DNA from: Roseateles koreensis
GTDB lineage: Bacteria; Pseudomonadota; Gammaproteobacteria; Burkholderiales; Burkholderiaceae_C
Assembly: GCF_028595305.1 (NCBI RefSeq)
Contig: NZ_JAQQXS010000008.1
Span: 124,001-188,000 of the forward strand
Direction of reading: 5' to 3'
Length of the DNA: 64,000 bases
The number at the start of each line of letters is the position of its first letter. Position 1 is the stretch's first letter. A program made the translations under genes and the position numbers. The notes under the pieces are model-generated. The model had not been told where the DNA came from. It saw only the letters and a list, made by a program, of their open reading frames with translations, and ran no database searches. Below are positions 28,436 to 39,456 of the stretch, piece after piece.

Positions 28436-29341
28436 ATGTCTCAGACACAGTACATCCAGCTGATCGCGCTGTTCCTGGGTTTCACCTTGCTGGAATTTTT
28501 GTTGGGCCGGGCGAAGGGATTCAAGGCGACGGCGTCAGACAACCTCCTGGACCTGGTCGGCTTCGCGCTGCTGGCGGCGGTGACGCAGCCGGCGGTGTTC
28601 TGGTTGGTCCAGGTGATCGGTCATGCCGTGGCACCGGGCGCTCAGAATGCCTGGGCCGGCTTGCCTTGGATCGCCGGCTTTGCGCTTTTTTTGGTGGGTG
28701 ACGACATGCTGCAGTATGGGTGGCACCGCGCCTCTCACAAACCGTTGCTGTGGCCCTTGCACCGAGCCCATCATTCGGCGCAATACATGAGCGCGCGCAT
28801 CATCTATCGCAACAATTTTTTCTATTACTTCGGCATGCCGGCCATCTGGGTGTCGGGCCTCCTGATCTATCTGGGCCTGGGGCCCATCTACATGGTCTAT
28901 ATCGTGATCAAGCTGGCGGTGATCACGGGGGCGCACTCCGCTGTGCGCTGGGATGAGCCGCTCTACCGCATCAAAGCGCTCAAGCCCTTGATGTGGCTGG
29001 TGCAGCGCACGATCTCGACCCCCGCGACCCACTTTGCCCACCATGCGATGAGCAATGCCGACGGCATCGGCCATTACACGGGCAACTACGGCAATTTGCT
29101 CTTCTTCTGGGACGTGCTGTTTGGCACGGCGCACATCACGCAGCAGTACCCGGCCGAGATCGGTTTGCGCGACGATCAGCTGTTTGGCAAGGAGGCGTGG
29201 TGGGCTGAATTGTTCTACCCCATCTTTCGCTCCAAACGGCAGCACACGGCCTTGACACCGGGCGGCAAGCCTTACGACCACCCGACCGACCGGGCACCTT
29301 CACAGCAGCCTGCGGCGTCACAGGTTCGTATCACCGGCTAA
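28436..29341 (+). CDS. Sterol desaturase/fatty acid hydroxylase family protein
   Basis: A 301-residue membrane enzyme with at least four hydrophobic helices and the His boxes of the di-iron FA_hydroxylase superfamily: GWHRASHK, HRAHHSAQ and HFAHHAMSN. These histidines bind two irons for O2-dependent C-H hydroxylation or desaturation of lipids and related molecules. The substrate is unknown. It lies 30 bases after the HD gene and 33 before the aldolase on the same strand, so the three are probably one transcript. No ferredoxin or reductase is adjacent. Confidence 0.88.
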   Translation: MSQTQYIQLIALFLGFTLLEFLLGRAKGFKATASDNLLDLVGFALLAAVTQPAVFWLVQVIGHAVAPGAQNAWAGLPWIAGFALFLVGDDMLQYGWHRASHKPLLWPLHRAHHSAQYMSARIIYRNNFFYYFGMPAIWVSGLLIYLGLGPIYMVYIVIKLAVITGAHSAVRWDEPLYRIKALKPLMWLVQRTISTPATHFAHHAMSNADGIGHYTGNYGNLLFFWDVLFGTAHITQQYPAEIGLRDDQLFGKEAWWAELFYPIFRSKRQHTALTPGGKPYDHPTDRAPSQQPAASQVRITG

Positions 29342-29374
29342 GGATCCCCGCCCCAATTCACGAAAGCTCCGAGC

Positions 29375-30148
29375 ATGAATATCAACGAATCCCTGCATAT
29401 TTCATCCCTGCAAGGCAAGGTCAGCGAGGCTGAATGGAAGCTGCGCTGCGACTTGGCGGCGGCCTACCGATTGGTGGCGCTGTACGGCTGGAGCGATCTG
29501 GTGTTCACCCACATCAGCGCGCGCATTCCAGGGCCGGAACATCACTTCTTGATCAACCCCTACGGCGTGATGTTCGATGAAATTACCGCGTCGAGCCTGA
29601 TCAAGATTGATCAGTCCTGCAACAAGCTCAGCGAGTCGCCCTACCCGGTGAACCCTGCCGGCTTCACGATCCACAGTTGCATCCATCAGGTGCGCGACGA
29701 TGCCGCTTGCGTGCTGCACACGCACAGCCGCGCTGGCGTGGCGGTGGCGGCGCAGAAGTGCGGTGTGCTGCCGATCAGCCAGCAATCCACCTTGGTGCTG
29801 AGTTCACTGGCCTATCACGACTACGAGGGCGTCGCCCTGCGAGCCGAGGAGCAACCGCGCCTGCAGGCTGATCTGGGCACGCGGCGCTTTTTGATGTTGC
29901 GCAATCATGGCCTGCTGACGGTGGGCAGCAGCATCGCCGACGCCTTTTTGTCGATGTACATCTTCGAGAGCACCTGCCGCATCCAGATCGACGCCCAAGC
30001 CGGCGGTGAGTTGCATCAGGTCAACCCCCAAATTCTCGAAGGCATTGCCAACGTGATGAAGGTGGCCAGCGCAGGTATGGGTGCGGAAATTGCGTGGCCC
30101 GCCCTGCTGCGCAAGCTTGAGCGTTTGGATCCCAGCTATCGCACTTGA
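29375..30148 (+). CDS. Class II aldolase/adducin family protein
   Basis: A 257-residue protein with zinc-ligand histidines in VLHTHSRAGVAV and LRNHGLLTVG, plus the N-terminal GWSDLVFTHISARIPG that shapes the substrate pocket. This fold contains fuculose- and ribulose-phosphate aldolases and epimerases; many bacterial members lack a known substrate. As the third gene of the HD-hydroxylase operon it could cleave or decarboxylate the oxidised product. That role is inferred from position only. Confidence 0.9.
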   Translation: MNINESLHISSLQGKVSEAEWKLRCDLAAAYRLVALYGWSDLVFTHISARIPGPEHHFLINPYGVMFDEITASSLIKIDQSCNKLSESPYPVNPAGFTIHSCIHQVRDDAACVLHTHSRAGVAVAAQKCGVLPISQQSTLVLSSLAYHDYEGVALRAEEQPRLQADLGTRRFLMLRNHGLLTVGSSIADAFLSMYIFESTCRIQIDAQAGGELHQVNPQILEGIANVMKVASAGMGAEIAWPALLRKLERLDPSYRT

Positions 30149-30296
30149 GAGTCGAAGCCCCCTCTTTGGTGAAGATAACGGGGGAAAACCCCAATCATCT
30201 GACGTCCGACATTTCGCCGGACCAGCGGTGACAATGCGCCCTCGCCGCGCGGCCACAAGTCGTGCTGCTGTGCACCAATTTTCCGAGGGTCTTTCA

Positions 30297-31811
<1,515 letters not shown>

Positions 31812-31831
31812 TTCAGGGCATTGACGCTGCA

Positions 31832-31861
31832 AAAAGACCGGGTTTTGCACCCGGTTTTTTT
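31832..31861 (+). terminator. Rho-independent terminator after the POT transporter
   Basis: AAAAAG precedes ACCGGGT (31837-31843), a five-base loop, ACCCGGT (31849-31855) and a run of seven T. A textbook intrinsic terminator 25 bases past the stop codon. Confidence 0.93.
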
Positions 31862-32058
31862 GATTGTGCGGCAGGTGTTTCGGGGTGAAGCATTCCTTTG
31901 CTCCCTGTAAAGCGTGACAAAACGCACGTAAATTCACGTGAATTGATCACAAAATAGTGCTCTGAAGATTTACGACTGCTGGGCCCCCGCGCGGCCTACC
32001 CTTGTCTGTCTGCGTGTCACGGCATCTGCCATGGCGCCGGTATATGGTGGAGGCGGGC

Positions 32059-32733
32059 ATGGATACAGCGACAGGAAATTTCGCGGGGGCGCTTGCGCCG
32101 ACGCCGGGTCAGCTTGAGCGGCGCCAAGCCGACTCGCTCAGCAGCCATTGGATGAGCCTGGTGCTGGAGGAGTTGGACTACGGCGTTTTGCTCCTCAATG
32201 CAGCGGGCCGTGTGCTGCACTGCAATCTGATCGCGCGGCGCAGCCTGGACGACAGCCATCCCCTGGAGATCGTCGGCAATCAGGTGCGTGCCCGCGATCC
32301 GCATGATGTTGCGCCGCTTGCCGAGGCTTTGCTGCACGCCGAACGCGACGGCCGGCGCTGCCTCTTGCGTTTGGGCGAGGGCGGCGAAAGGTGCCAACGG
32401 GCCAATGTGGTCGTGGTGCCGTTGAATCGTGATGTTTCCCGTGCCGCCGTTTTGCTGGTGTTGGAACGTGGCCAGTTGTGCGGCGATCTGGCGGCGCAGT
32501 GGTTTGCCTTGCGCTATGGGCTGACGCCCACGGAGACCGAAGTGCTCAAGGCACTCAGCGCAGGAATACGCCCCAATTTTGTGGCCGAACAGCAAGGCGT
32601 GGCCATCTCGACGGTGCGCACGCAGATTCAAAGCATTCGCGCCAAATCGGGCGCCGACAGCATTGGCGAGTTGATGCGCCAGCTGGCCATGCTGCCGCCG
32701 CTGATGTCGACGCTGCGGATGGAGGTCGGCTAA
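32059..32733 (+). CDS. LuxR-family transcriptional regulator
   Basis: The ATG at 32059 (MDTATGNFAGALAPTPGQLE) has GGAGG six bases upstream and is preferred to an ATG at 32044. The 224-residue protein has a PAS-like N-terminal half (LDYGVLLLNAAGRVLHCN) and a C-terminal LuxR helix-turn-helix (GLTPTETEVLKALSAG ... ISTVRTQIQSIRAKSG). There is no receiver domain or phosphoacceptor. It may sense a small molecule or redox state through the PAS fold. A Crp-type regulator gene follows after 128 bases. Confidence 0.88.
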   Translation: MDTATGNFAGALAPTPGQLERRQADSLSSHWMSLVLEELDYGVLLLNAAGRVLHCNLIARRSLDDSHPLEIVGNQVRARDPHDVAPLAEALLHAERDGRRCLLRLGEGGERCQRANVVVVPLNRDVSRAAVLLVLERGQLCGDLAAQWFALRYGLTPTETEVLKALSAGIRPNFVAEQQGVAISTVRTQIQSIRAKSGADSIGELMRQLAMLPPLMSTLRMEVG

Positions 32734-32861
32734 GCACGGATTGAAGGGCGGCTGGAGGGCAAATCCTCACGCTCTTTTGTGGCAAGCCTGCCACGGCGGA
32801 GGGCACCGACTCTCGTAACATCCGGGCGCGACCCCGGCCCTCTGCCGTGGCGCCCTCTCGC

Positions 32862-33500
32862 ATGGATACTCAATCGCTGGCCTTGTCCTCAGAATACGCC
32901 GACCTTCCCGGCAATTTGCGCAGCCTTGCCTTGCGTGGCGTGGCGCGCAATTACCGTCGCGGTACCGTGCTGATCGAAGAAGGCTCGCAAGGTGACGCCA
33001 TTTATTTGGTGCTGTCGGGTAGTTTGCGCGTCTACGGCTGCGACGCCCGAGGGCGTGAAGTGACCTACGGCATCTATGGCGTCGGCGAATATGTGGGTGA
33101 AATGAGCCTGGACGGCGGCCCCCGTTCTGCCAGCGTCATCACCGAGCAGGCGTCACGCTGCGTGATGCTCACCCGGGCCAGTCTGCTGGAACACATCACC
33201 GCGCACCCCGAATTCGCCTTTGAGCTGTTGACCAAAGTGATCCGTCGCGCTCGGGCCGCTACCTTGTCCACCAAGCAGTTGGCGCTCAACGACGTGTATG
33301 GCCGCCTGAAGGCCTTGCTGGACAGCGCCACCTTGACGGGGGACGAAGTCCAACTCACCCACCAGGCCATGGCCCAGCGCCTGGGTTGCTCGCGGGAAAT
33401 GGTCTCCAAACTGGTCAAGGACCTGGAGCTTGGGGGCTATTTGACCCGGGTGGCCAACGGCCGTTATCGCAAGCTCAAACCGCTGCCGGCGCGCTGGTAA
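32862..33500 (+). CDS. Crp/Fnr-family transcriptional regulator
   Basis: A 212-residue protein starting MDTQSLALSSEYADLPGNLR. The cNMP-type beta-roll occupies residues 25-115 (VLIEEGSQGDAIYLVLSGSL, GEYVGEMSLDGGPRSASVI), followed by a dimer helix and a winged helix (LTHQAMAQRLGCSREMVSKL). No N-terminal Cys cluster is present, so it is not an FNR oxygen sensor. The phosphate-cassette segment GEMSLDGGPRSASV resembles cAMP-binding forms, so cyclic nucleotide binding is plausible. This is notable given the two cyclase-domain genes further along. Confidence 0.9.
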   Translation: MDTQSLALSSEYADLPGNLRSLALRGVARNYRRGTVLIEEGSQGDAIYLVLSGSLRVYGCDARGREVTYGIYGVGEYVGEMSLDGGPRSASVITEQASRCVMLTRASLLEHITAHPEFAFELLTKVIRRARAATLSTKQLALNDVYGRLKALLDSATLTGDEVQLTHQAMAQRLGCSREMVSKLVKDLELGGYLTRVANGRYRKLKPLPARW

Positions 33501-33547
33501 ACACGTTCTTGGCGCTCGGGGCGCAGCATCTAGATCTGGGCTGGGCT

Positions 33548-34516
33548 TTAGCGGCTTGGCAGGGGCGGCGCCACCTCAAAACGCTGGGTCGGCTTGGCCG
33601 CACTGGCGTACAAGCCTTCCACCTTGGGCAAATTGGCTTGAATGTCGCGGATGCGTGTCGGCCCGGCCGGGTGCGTTGAAAGCCATTGGGGTGGCGCGCC
33701 ATTCGAGACCTCGCCCATCTTCGTCCACAGGCTGACGCCGGCCTGGGGGTTGTAGCCGGCCCGCGCCGCCAATTCCATACCCACCAGATCAGCCTCGCTT
33801 TCGTCCTCGCGGCTGAAGGTCAGGGTCAGCAATTGCCCGCCCATGTTCAACAAGGTGTCGCCCACGCCGCCCAGGCCCAGCAAGCTCGAAATGAGGCTGG
33901 CCCCCAGGCGCGTGGCCTGCGTCTTGGCCATGCGCTCGCGGGCATGTTCGCGCAGAGCGTGCGCCACTTCATGGCCCATGATGGTGGCGACCTCATCGTC
34001 GGTGAGTTTGAGTTTTTCGAGAATGCCGTAATAAAACGCAATCTTGCCGCCGGGCATGCAGAAGGCGTTCAGTTGCGGGCTGGCAATCAGGTTCACCTCC
34101 CAGCGCCATTGCTGGGCACGCGGATTCCAGGGGACGGCCTGCGGAATGATGCGCTTGGCGATCTCACGCAGACGGATCAGCTGGCGGTTGCTCATGGGCG
34201 CGAGCGCGTGCTGGCCGGCGGCTTCTTTCATCATCTGCTGGTACTGCTGTGCGCCAGCCGCCTCGACCTGTTCGGCGGGCACGAGCTTGGCCAGGGCGCT
34301 GGTGTCGCCCACCTCCACGCCGTCCCGGGCCCAGGCGGCAGAAGCCAGCGCGGAGGACATGCCCAGCCCTCCCAGCAAGCGGGTGAACAGGCGGCGCGGG
34401 TGCTGTGTCTGGGCGCAGGGGCCAACAGGGTCCGAGTGACAGTCACAGCGCCCGAAGCCGTAGTGCGGCGCGCTGGGCAGATGGGGGGCGGCGTGGGGAT
34501 TGAAAGAATCGCTCAT
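33548..34516 (-). CDS. M48-family zinc metalloprotease
   Basis: The ATG at 34516 (MSDSFNPHAAPHLPSAPH) gives 322 residues. The zinc motif is HEVAHALREHARERM with the third ligand in EDESEADLVGMELAARAGY. A hydrophobic, Arg-Arg-preceded segment (RRLFTRLLGGLGMSSALASA) looks like a signal or Tat-like sequence ending in AWA. It is preceded by an unusual Cys/His-rich leader (CDCHSDPVGPC). Related LoiP/BepA-type enzymes act in envelope quality control. The gene is divergent from the flavin reductase gene. Confidence 0.88.
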   Translation of the reverse strand: MSDSFNPHAAPHLPSAPHYGFGRCDCHSDPVGPCAQTQHPRRLFTRLLGGLGMSSALASAAWARDGVEVGDTSALAKLVPAEQVEAAGAQQYQQMMKEAAGQHALAPMSNRQLIRLREIAKRIIPQAVPWNPRAQQWRWEVNLIASPQLNAFCMPGGKIAFYYGILEKLKLTDDEVATIMGHEVAHALREHARERMAKTQATRLGASLISSLLGLGGVGDTLLNMGGQLLTLTFSREDESEADLVGMELAARAGYNPQAGVSLWTKMGEVSNGAPPQWLSTHPAGPTRIRDIQANLPKVEGLYASAAKPTQRFEVAPPLPSR

Positions 34517-34599
34517 GGGTCGGCAGCTTAATGCCTGTGGCTGCACTCCAAAACCCCCAAGGGTACAGACAAAGGCGCGACAAGGGCGACAATGCAGTC

Positions 34600-35142
34600 A
34601 TGCCTCAAAAGCCTAACGTCATATTGCCTGTGAACCCACCTCCGGGGCAGCTGCAAGCGCAACAACAGGCGCAGCATGAATTTCGTGCCGCTCTGGGCAT
34701 GTTCGCCACCGGCGTCACCATCGTCACCGCCCGTGCGCCCGACGGCAGCCTGGTCGGCTTGACCGCCAATTCATTCAACTCGGTGTCGCTGTCGCCCCGG
34801 CTGGTGTTGTGGAGCCTGGGCCGACGCGCCGGCTCGATGCCGGTGTTTGCCGCAGGCTCACACTACGCCATCAATATTTTGGCGGCAGACCAAAAGGAGC
34901 TGGCCCAGCGCTTTGCTACCCGTGATATCGACCGCTTTGCGGGCGTGGCCTGGCGCGAAGGCGCGGGTGGTGCGCCCGTGCTGGACGGCGTGGCTGCGGT
35001 GTTCGAGTGCGCTAATCGAAGCCGTTATGAGGAAGGCGACCATGTCATCTTCGTCGGCGAGGTGGAAGATTGCAGCTGGCGCCAAGGCGCTCAGCCCTTG
35101 ATCTTCCATGGCGGGCGGTACTTCACCGAGCTGCCCATTTGA
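34600..35142 (+). CDS. Flavin reductase domain protein
   Basis: A 180-residue protein starting MPQKPNVILPVNPPPG. FRAALGMFATGVTIVTARAP, VGLTANSFNSVSLSPRLVLW and HYAINILAADQ are the hallmarks of HpaC/RutF-type FMN-binding reductases. These supply reduced flavin to a two-component monooxygenase. No partner oxygenase is adjacent, so the physiological pairing is unknown. Length is typical. Confidence 0.92.
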   Translation: MPQKPNVILPVNPPPGQLQAQQQAQHEFRAALGMFATGVTIVTARAPDGSLVGLTANSFNSVSLSPRLVLWSLGRRAGSMPVFAAGSHYAINILAADQKELAQRFATRDIDRFAGVAWREGAGGAPVLDGVAAVFECANRSRYEEGDHVIFVGEVEDCSWRQGAQPLIFHGGRYFTELPI

Positions 35143-35185
35143 GCGGACTCCGCTGAGTTCTAGTTAAGCCGGGGCGGCACAGGGT

Positions 35186-37120
35186 TCAGATTTGTACGCG
35201 GGTGCCCAGCTCCACTACCGCGTTGTCGGGCAGGCAGAAAAACTCGGCCACGCTGCCGGCGTTGCGGCTCATGGCCGCGAAGAGATGTTCACGCCAGTCG
35301 GCCATGCCCGCGCCCGGCGTTGGTATAACGGTTTCCCGGCTCAGAAAGTAGCTCGTTTCGAAGGCGGGAATCGTCAGGCCTTTGGCCGCGCACAGCGTCA
35401 AGGCATGCGGCACATCGGGCTGGTCCATGAAGCCGAAATGCAGCTTCACCCGCCAGAAGCCGGGCGCCATCGCCTCGACTTCCACACGCTGGCTGTCGGG
35501 CACCCACGGCACCTCCTGAAACATCACGGTCATGATGACATTGCATTCGTGCAGCACCTGGTTGTGCTTGAGGTTGTGCAGCAAGGCCTGCGGCACGGTG
35601 TGTGGGTTGGCCACGGCATAAACCGCGGTGCGGGAAGCGCGGTTGCAGTTGTCGGCCGCCAAGCTCTCGACGAAGGGCTCCAGCTCCATGCCGTCACGCT
35701 GAATACTCTTCATCAGGAGGTGGCGGCCCGTGGCCCAGGTGCTCATGACGACGAACAGCGCCAGGCCCATCGCCAGCGGGAACCAGCCACCGTCAAGCAG
35801 CTTGATCGCACAGCCCGCCACCAGCAAGACGTCCAGCGTCAGGAAGAACAGCGTGGCGGGTACCGCAACAGCCATGGGCAGGCGCCAACCGTCCCGCACC
35901 ACGAAAAAGGTCAGCACCGTGGTGATCATCATGGTCAGCGTGACCGCCATGCCATAGGCCCCCGCCAAGGCGGATGAACTGCCAAACATCAGCACAGCTG
36001 CCACCACGCCCACCAACAGGGCCCAATTGACGCCTGGCACGTAAATCTGCCCCATCTCGCGGGCGGAGGTGTAGCGCACCTCCATGCGCGGCAAAAAGCC
36101 AAGTTGGATGGCCTGCTTGGTCATCGAGTACGCCCCTGAAATCACGGCCTGCGAAGCGATCACCGCCGCCATTGCGGCCAGCACCACCATGGGCACCAGG
36201 AGGCTGCTCGGGAACATTCTGAAAAACGGGTTGGCGATGGCATCGGGTTCGCTGATCAACAGCGCGCCCTGGCCCATGTAGTTGAGCACCAGAGACGGAA
36301 ACACCAAGCCCGTCCAGGCCAGCCGGATCGGCTTGGCGCCGAAGTGGCCCATGTCGGCATACAGTGCCTCCGCCCCGGTCAATGCCAGCACAATTGCACC
36401 CAAGGTGGCCAAGACTTGCCATCCTCGGTGGGTCAAAAAGTCCCAGGCCACCAGCGGGTTCAAGGCCGCCAGCACCTGCGGTTGCGCACGAATGTGCTGC
36501 AGACCCGACAGGGCCAGCACCACAAACCACAGGCCCAGCACGGGCCCGAACACCTTGCCGACCGAGTGGGTGCCCAGGCGTTGAATCAGAAAGAGCGCGA
36601 GCAGCACGCCCAGCGACACCGGCAGCACAAAAGTCTTGAGCGCCGGGTTGATGACCTCCAGCCCTTCGATTGCGCCCATCACCGAAACTGCGGGCGTAAT
36701 CACGCTGTCGCCATAAAACAAGGTGGCACCGAAGACGCCCATCAGCAGCAAAAACTTTCGCAAGCCCGGTCGGCCATTGCCCACGGCCCGCGTGGCCAGT
36801 GCTGTGAGCGCCAGCCCGCCGCCTTCACCCCGGTTGTCGGCACGCAGGATCAGCACCACGTACTTGAGTGTGACGATCAGCATCAAGGCCCACACGATGG
36901 CCGAGATGGCGCCGGTGATATTGGCCGCATTGAGCGTCACGCCCGTGGCGGGCTGAAAAATCTCCTGCACCGTGTACAGCGGGCTGGTGCCGATGTCGCC
37001 ATACACGACGCCCAATGCGCCCAGCGCCAGCATGCCCAGGCCTTGTCGGGCGGGTGTGTGAGCGGCATCGGCGGCGGCGCCGTGGCTTTCGGCGGACGAG
37101 AGCGGGTTGGGCGTTGGCAT
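35186..37120 (-). CDS. kup: Low-affinity K+ uptake protein Kup
   Basis: The ATG at 37120 ([20 protein letters not shown]) gives 644 residues. The KUP signature [20 protein letters not shown] and [16 protein letters not shown] follow, then about 12 helices and a cytoplasmic C-terminal domain ending in [17 protein letters not shown]. Kup imports potassium with protons. The gene is downstream of the permease of the YtrA-type ABC operon. As sequenced, the permease frame runs 184 bases into kup, probably through a frameshift. Confidence 0.97.
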   Translation of the reverse strand: MPTPNPLSSAESHGAAADAAHTPARQGLGMLALGALGVVYGDIGTSPLYTVQEIFQPATGVTLNAANITGAISAIVWALMLIVTLKYVVLILRADNRGEGGGLALTALATRAVGNGRPGLRKFLLLMGVFGATLFYGDSVITPAVSVMGAIEGLEVINPALKTFVLPVSLGVLLALFLIQRLGTHSVGKVFGPVLGLWFVVLALSGLQHIRAQPQVLAALNPLVAWDFLTHRGWQVLATLGAIVLALTGAEALYADMGHFGAKPIRLAWTGLVFPSLVLNYMGQGALLISEPDAIANPFFRMFPSSLLVPMVVLAAMAAVIASQAVISGAYSMTKQAIQLGFLPRMEVRYTSAREMGQIYVPGVNWALLVGVVAAVLMFGSSSALAGAYGMAVTLTMMITTVLTFFVVRDGWRLPMAVAVPATLFFLTLDVLLVAGCAIKLLDGGWFPLAMGLALFVVMSTWATGRHLLMKSIQRDGMELEPFVESLAADNCNRASRTAVYAVANPHTVPQALLHNLKHNQVLHECNVIMTVMFQEVPWVPDSQRVEVEAMAPGFWRVKLHFGFMDQPDVPHALTLCAAKGLTIPAFETSYFLSRETVIPTPGAGMADWREHLFAAMSRNAGSVAEFFCLPDNAVVELGTRVQI

Positions 37121-38511
37121 ATCAGGTACAACCGAGGTCTGAGCTCCGCACCATTTGCGGCAAGGCGCGAGCATCGCACAAGTGTGTGTACTGCGTTTGC
37201 GCTAGAAGGGCTGAATTTTCGGCCCTGGCGCCGCAATGAATCGACCGGCTTGCCTCTTTCAGGCCCAGCGGCCGACGGGCATCGCTTGCGGGCTGCCCGA
37301 CACAAATCGCGGCCAACGCCCCAGGATTGCAGCGCTGCCAGCAGCGCCGATAAGAGGATCAGGGCTGGAAACACCAAGCCCCAAAAATTGCTGCTGGGCG
37401 CCGGCAGGCGTGACCCGTCGCGCAGCAGCAGGCCGCACAAAGGCAGGCTGGCCAGCAGCACATGCAGGCCGTTGAACGACGTCAATGGTGCGCCGCCGCT
37501 CTGCCGCACGATCCACAACACCAGCAGGAAGGCGCCGCCCCATTGTGCAAAAAATTGGATCAAGACGCGCCGCGCCATTTGCGTGTTCAACGCCGTGCCG
37601 CGCGGCATGCCTGGCAGCAACATCAGCAACGTCTGTTCTCGCCGGTTGCGGTGGAGGTTGGCCGCCAGGCCCAGCAAGGGATTGATCGCCGAACCTCCGA
37701 TGGTCAACTGAATACCCAGGGTGCCGTGCTGCCAGGCTTGCTGCCAGTTCCAGAGCGGCGACGGCCAGGTGAATGCACGCCAGAGCCCGAAGGCAAGGGG
37801 CCCGAACAGCTTCGGGTTGTATTTGCTACCCCCGGCCTGCTGCAACAGCAACGCACGTGCGCGTTCTTGTTGACGATAACTTTCGAAATGAGCGGCTCCC
37901 CCGGCTTGAAGCAAACGCGTGACGCACCAGGGCAGCACAAGCACCGCGACAAGAGCAAGTGACGCGGGCTGGGTGGTGTACCAAGTTTGCAGGCCTTGCC
38001 ACAGGGTTCGCCACGGCGTGGTCGCGGTCCACCAGCCCGCCGTGGCCACCCCCAGCCAGATCAACAGGCTCAGGCGGATCCAGCGCATGCAGGCGGCAAT
38101 CAGCAGCATCAGCAGGCCCGCGCCCAAGCTCCAGGCCAGCGCCTCGCCGAAGTTCTCCCTCACGCTCACGCTCAGCAACAGGCCGATCACGCTGCCGGTC
38201 AGCAGCATGCTGCCGGCGGCCACGCCACGCAGCCGTGGCAGATGTGCGGGAAGCAGATGCGCCCGGATGGGATGGTTTTGCTGCCGCAGGCTGGCAAAGA
38301 GCACGCACCACAAGGTCAGCAGGCCGATGCCTGAAAAGCCGCCGAGCAGGCGCGGCACAAGCGCAGCCGAGCCTTGTAGAAAACTGAGGGTCAGAGCGAT
38401 CAACACCATGCCGCTCAGGAGGCCCGGCAGCAGCCAGCGCGGCCCCAGATTGCGATGCTGTTGCCAGACCGTGAGCAGGATGGACCGATAGGCTGGATGG
38501 AGTGTGCCCAT
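36937..38511 (-). CDS. Putative ABC transporter permease, probable 3' frameshift
   Basis: A multi-helix membrane protein ([20 protein letters not shown]...) with at least nine hydrophobic segments and no family I can name firmly. It directly follows the ABC ATPase, whose stop is two bases before this ATG. The natural body ends near residue 398 ([13 protein letters not shown]). After that the open frame turns Arg/Pro/Cys-rich and overlaps kup by 184 bases. One extra base in the C-run at 37319-37322 restores a plausible end ([19 protein letters not shown]) with a stop at 37259, 138 bases before kup. Export or antibiotic-response roles of YtrA-type systems are suggested by context only. Confidence 0.7.
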   Translation of the reverse strand: MGTLHPAYRSILLTVWQQHRNLGPRWLLPGLLSGMVLIALTLSFLQGSAALVPRLLGGFSGIGLLTLWCVLFASLRQQNHPIRAHLLPAHLPRLRGVAAGSMLLTGSVIGLLLSVSVRENFGEALAWSLGAGLLMLLIAACMRWIRLSLLIWLGVATAGWWTATTPWRTLWQGLQTWYTTQPASLALVAVLVLPWCVTRLLQAGGAAHFESYRQQERARALLLQQAGGSKYNPKLFGPLAFGLWRAFTWPSPLWNWQQAWQHGTLGIQLTIGGSAINPLLGLAANLHRNRREQTLLMLLPGMPRGTALNTQMARRVLIQFFAQWGGAFLLVLWIVRQSGGAPLTSFNGLHVLLASLPLCGLLLRDGSRLPAPSSNFWGLVFPALILLSALLAALQSWGVGRDLCRAARKRCPSAAGPERGKPVDSLRRQGRKFSPSSANAVHTLVRCSRLAANGAELRPRLYLICQRPTRSRPPKATAPPPMPLTHPPDKAWACWRWAHWASCMATSAPARCTRCRRFFSPPRA

Positions 38512-38513
38512 GT

Positions 38514-39392
38514 TCAAGTCAACTCCATGAACAGGTCTTCGATGTTCACCGTTTGCAATGCCGCTGAAGGGGGCGGCTCGCAGCCGGCGGGCAGGCGAAT
38601 CAACCAGCGCTCAAGCCCATCGTCCAGGACATGGTTGCGCAGCCGCTGCGCCTCCAGACATGCCGTCAAGGCTTGCAGTTCGGGCCGGCTGCCTTGCACG
38701 CTGCGCACGGTTTCAATCAACTCGTCGAGGGGGGCCTGGCAGGTGATGCGCCCCTCGCTCATGAACGCGAGGTTGAAGGCCACGCGCTCCAGGTCGGAGA
38801 GGATGTGGGTGGAGAACACCACCGTGGTGCCGCGATCGAGCACCTGCCCCACCAATTCGCGCAAGAAGTCGCGGCGGCCGGCGGGGTCGAGGCTGGCGAC
38901 CGGCTCGTCGAGAACGAGCAAATCAGGCTCGTGCGCCAGCGCCCGGATGATGCTCAAGCGTTGTTGTTGGCCGCCCGAGAGGCGGGCGATGGGCTTGTCG
39001 GCGGTAATGTCCCAGCGCGACATCAGGCCTTCGACCTTGGCCTCGTTCCAGCGGGGGTAAAAGCTTTTGAAATAGGCCAGCAACTGCCGTGCGGTGAAGC
39101 CCTCGAATAGATCGCTTTGCTGAGGCACATAGCCGATGCGCGCGCGGCTGGCGTCATCGATGGTGCAGGCGGCTTGCCCGAAGAGTTGAACCTGGCCGGC
39201 CCGTGCCTCCCGCAATCCCAGCAAGACCTCCAGCAGGCTTGTTTTTCCCGCACCGTTGCGGCCCAGCAAACCCACCACTTGACCCGGCAGCAAAGACCAG
39301 TCCAGACCCGTCAGCACTTGTTGCCGGCCGTAGCTCAGGGTCACTCCGGTGAGTTGTGCGGTGATTTCGGGGAGGTCTACCGCCGGGTGCAC
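38514..39392 (-). CDS. ABC transporter ATP-binding protein (YtrB-like)
   Basis: An ATPase of about 292 residues with Walker A GLLGRNGAGKTSLLEV, Q-loop YVPQQSDLF, signature ARLSGGQQQRLSI, Walker B LLVLDEPVASLDP and the switch His in VFSTHILSDLE. It should power the membrane protein downstream. The start is uncertain. GTG 39392 is the in-frame choice used here, but the best ribosome site (GAGGGAG) precedes an ATG at 39460 that overlaps the GntR stop and lies in another frame, which closes after 27 codons. A one-base frameshift near the start is likely. Confidence 0.8.
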   Translation of the reverse strand: MHPAVDLPEITAQLTGVTLSYGRQQVLTGLDWSLLPGQVVGLLGRNGAGKTSLLEVLLGLREARAGQVQLFGQAACTIDDASRARIGYVPQQSDLFEGFTARQLLAYFKSFYPRWNEAKVEGLMSRWDITADKPIARLSGGQQQRLSIIRALAHEPDLLVLDEPVASLDPAGRRDFLRELVGQVLDRGTTVVFSTHILSDLERVAFNLAFMSEGRITCQAPLDELIETVRSVQGSRPELQALTACLEAQRLRNHVLDDGLERWLIRLPAGCEPPPSAALQTVNIEDLFMELT

Positions 39393-39456
39393 TGCCAAAG
39401 GTGCTGCGAAGACGGGCCGGTATGGGACGCTGAATGGGCCGTGGAGATGCTGGCGC

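Noticed and set aside
36937-37258. The C-terminal 107 codons of the permease frame as real protein
   Set aside because: Composition turns Arg/Pro/Cys-rich, it overlaps kup by 184 bases, and a one-base correction gives a natural stop at 37259.
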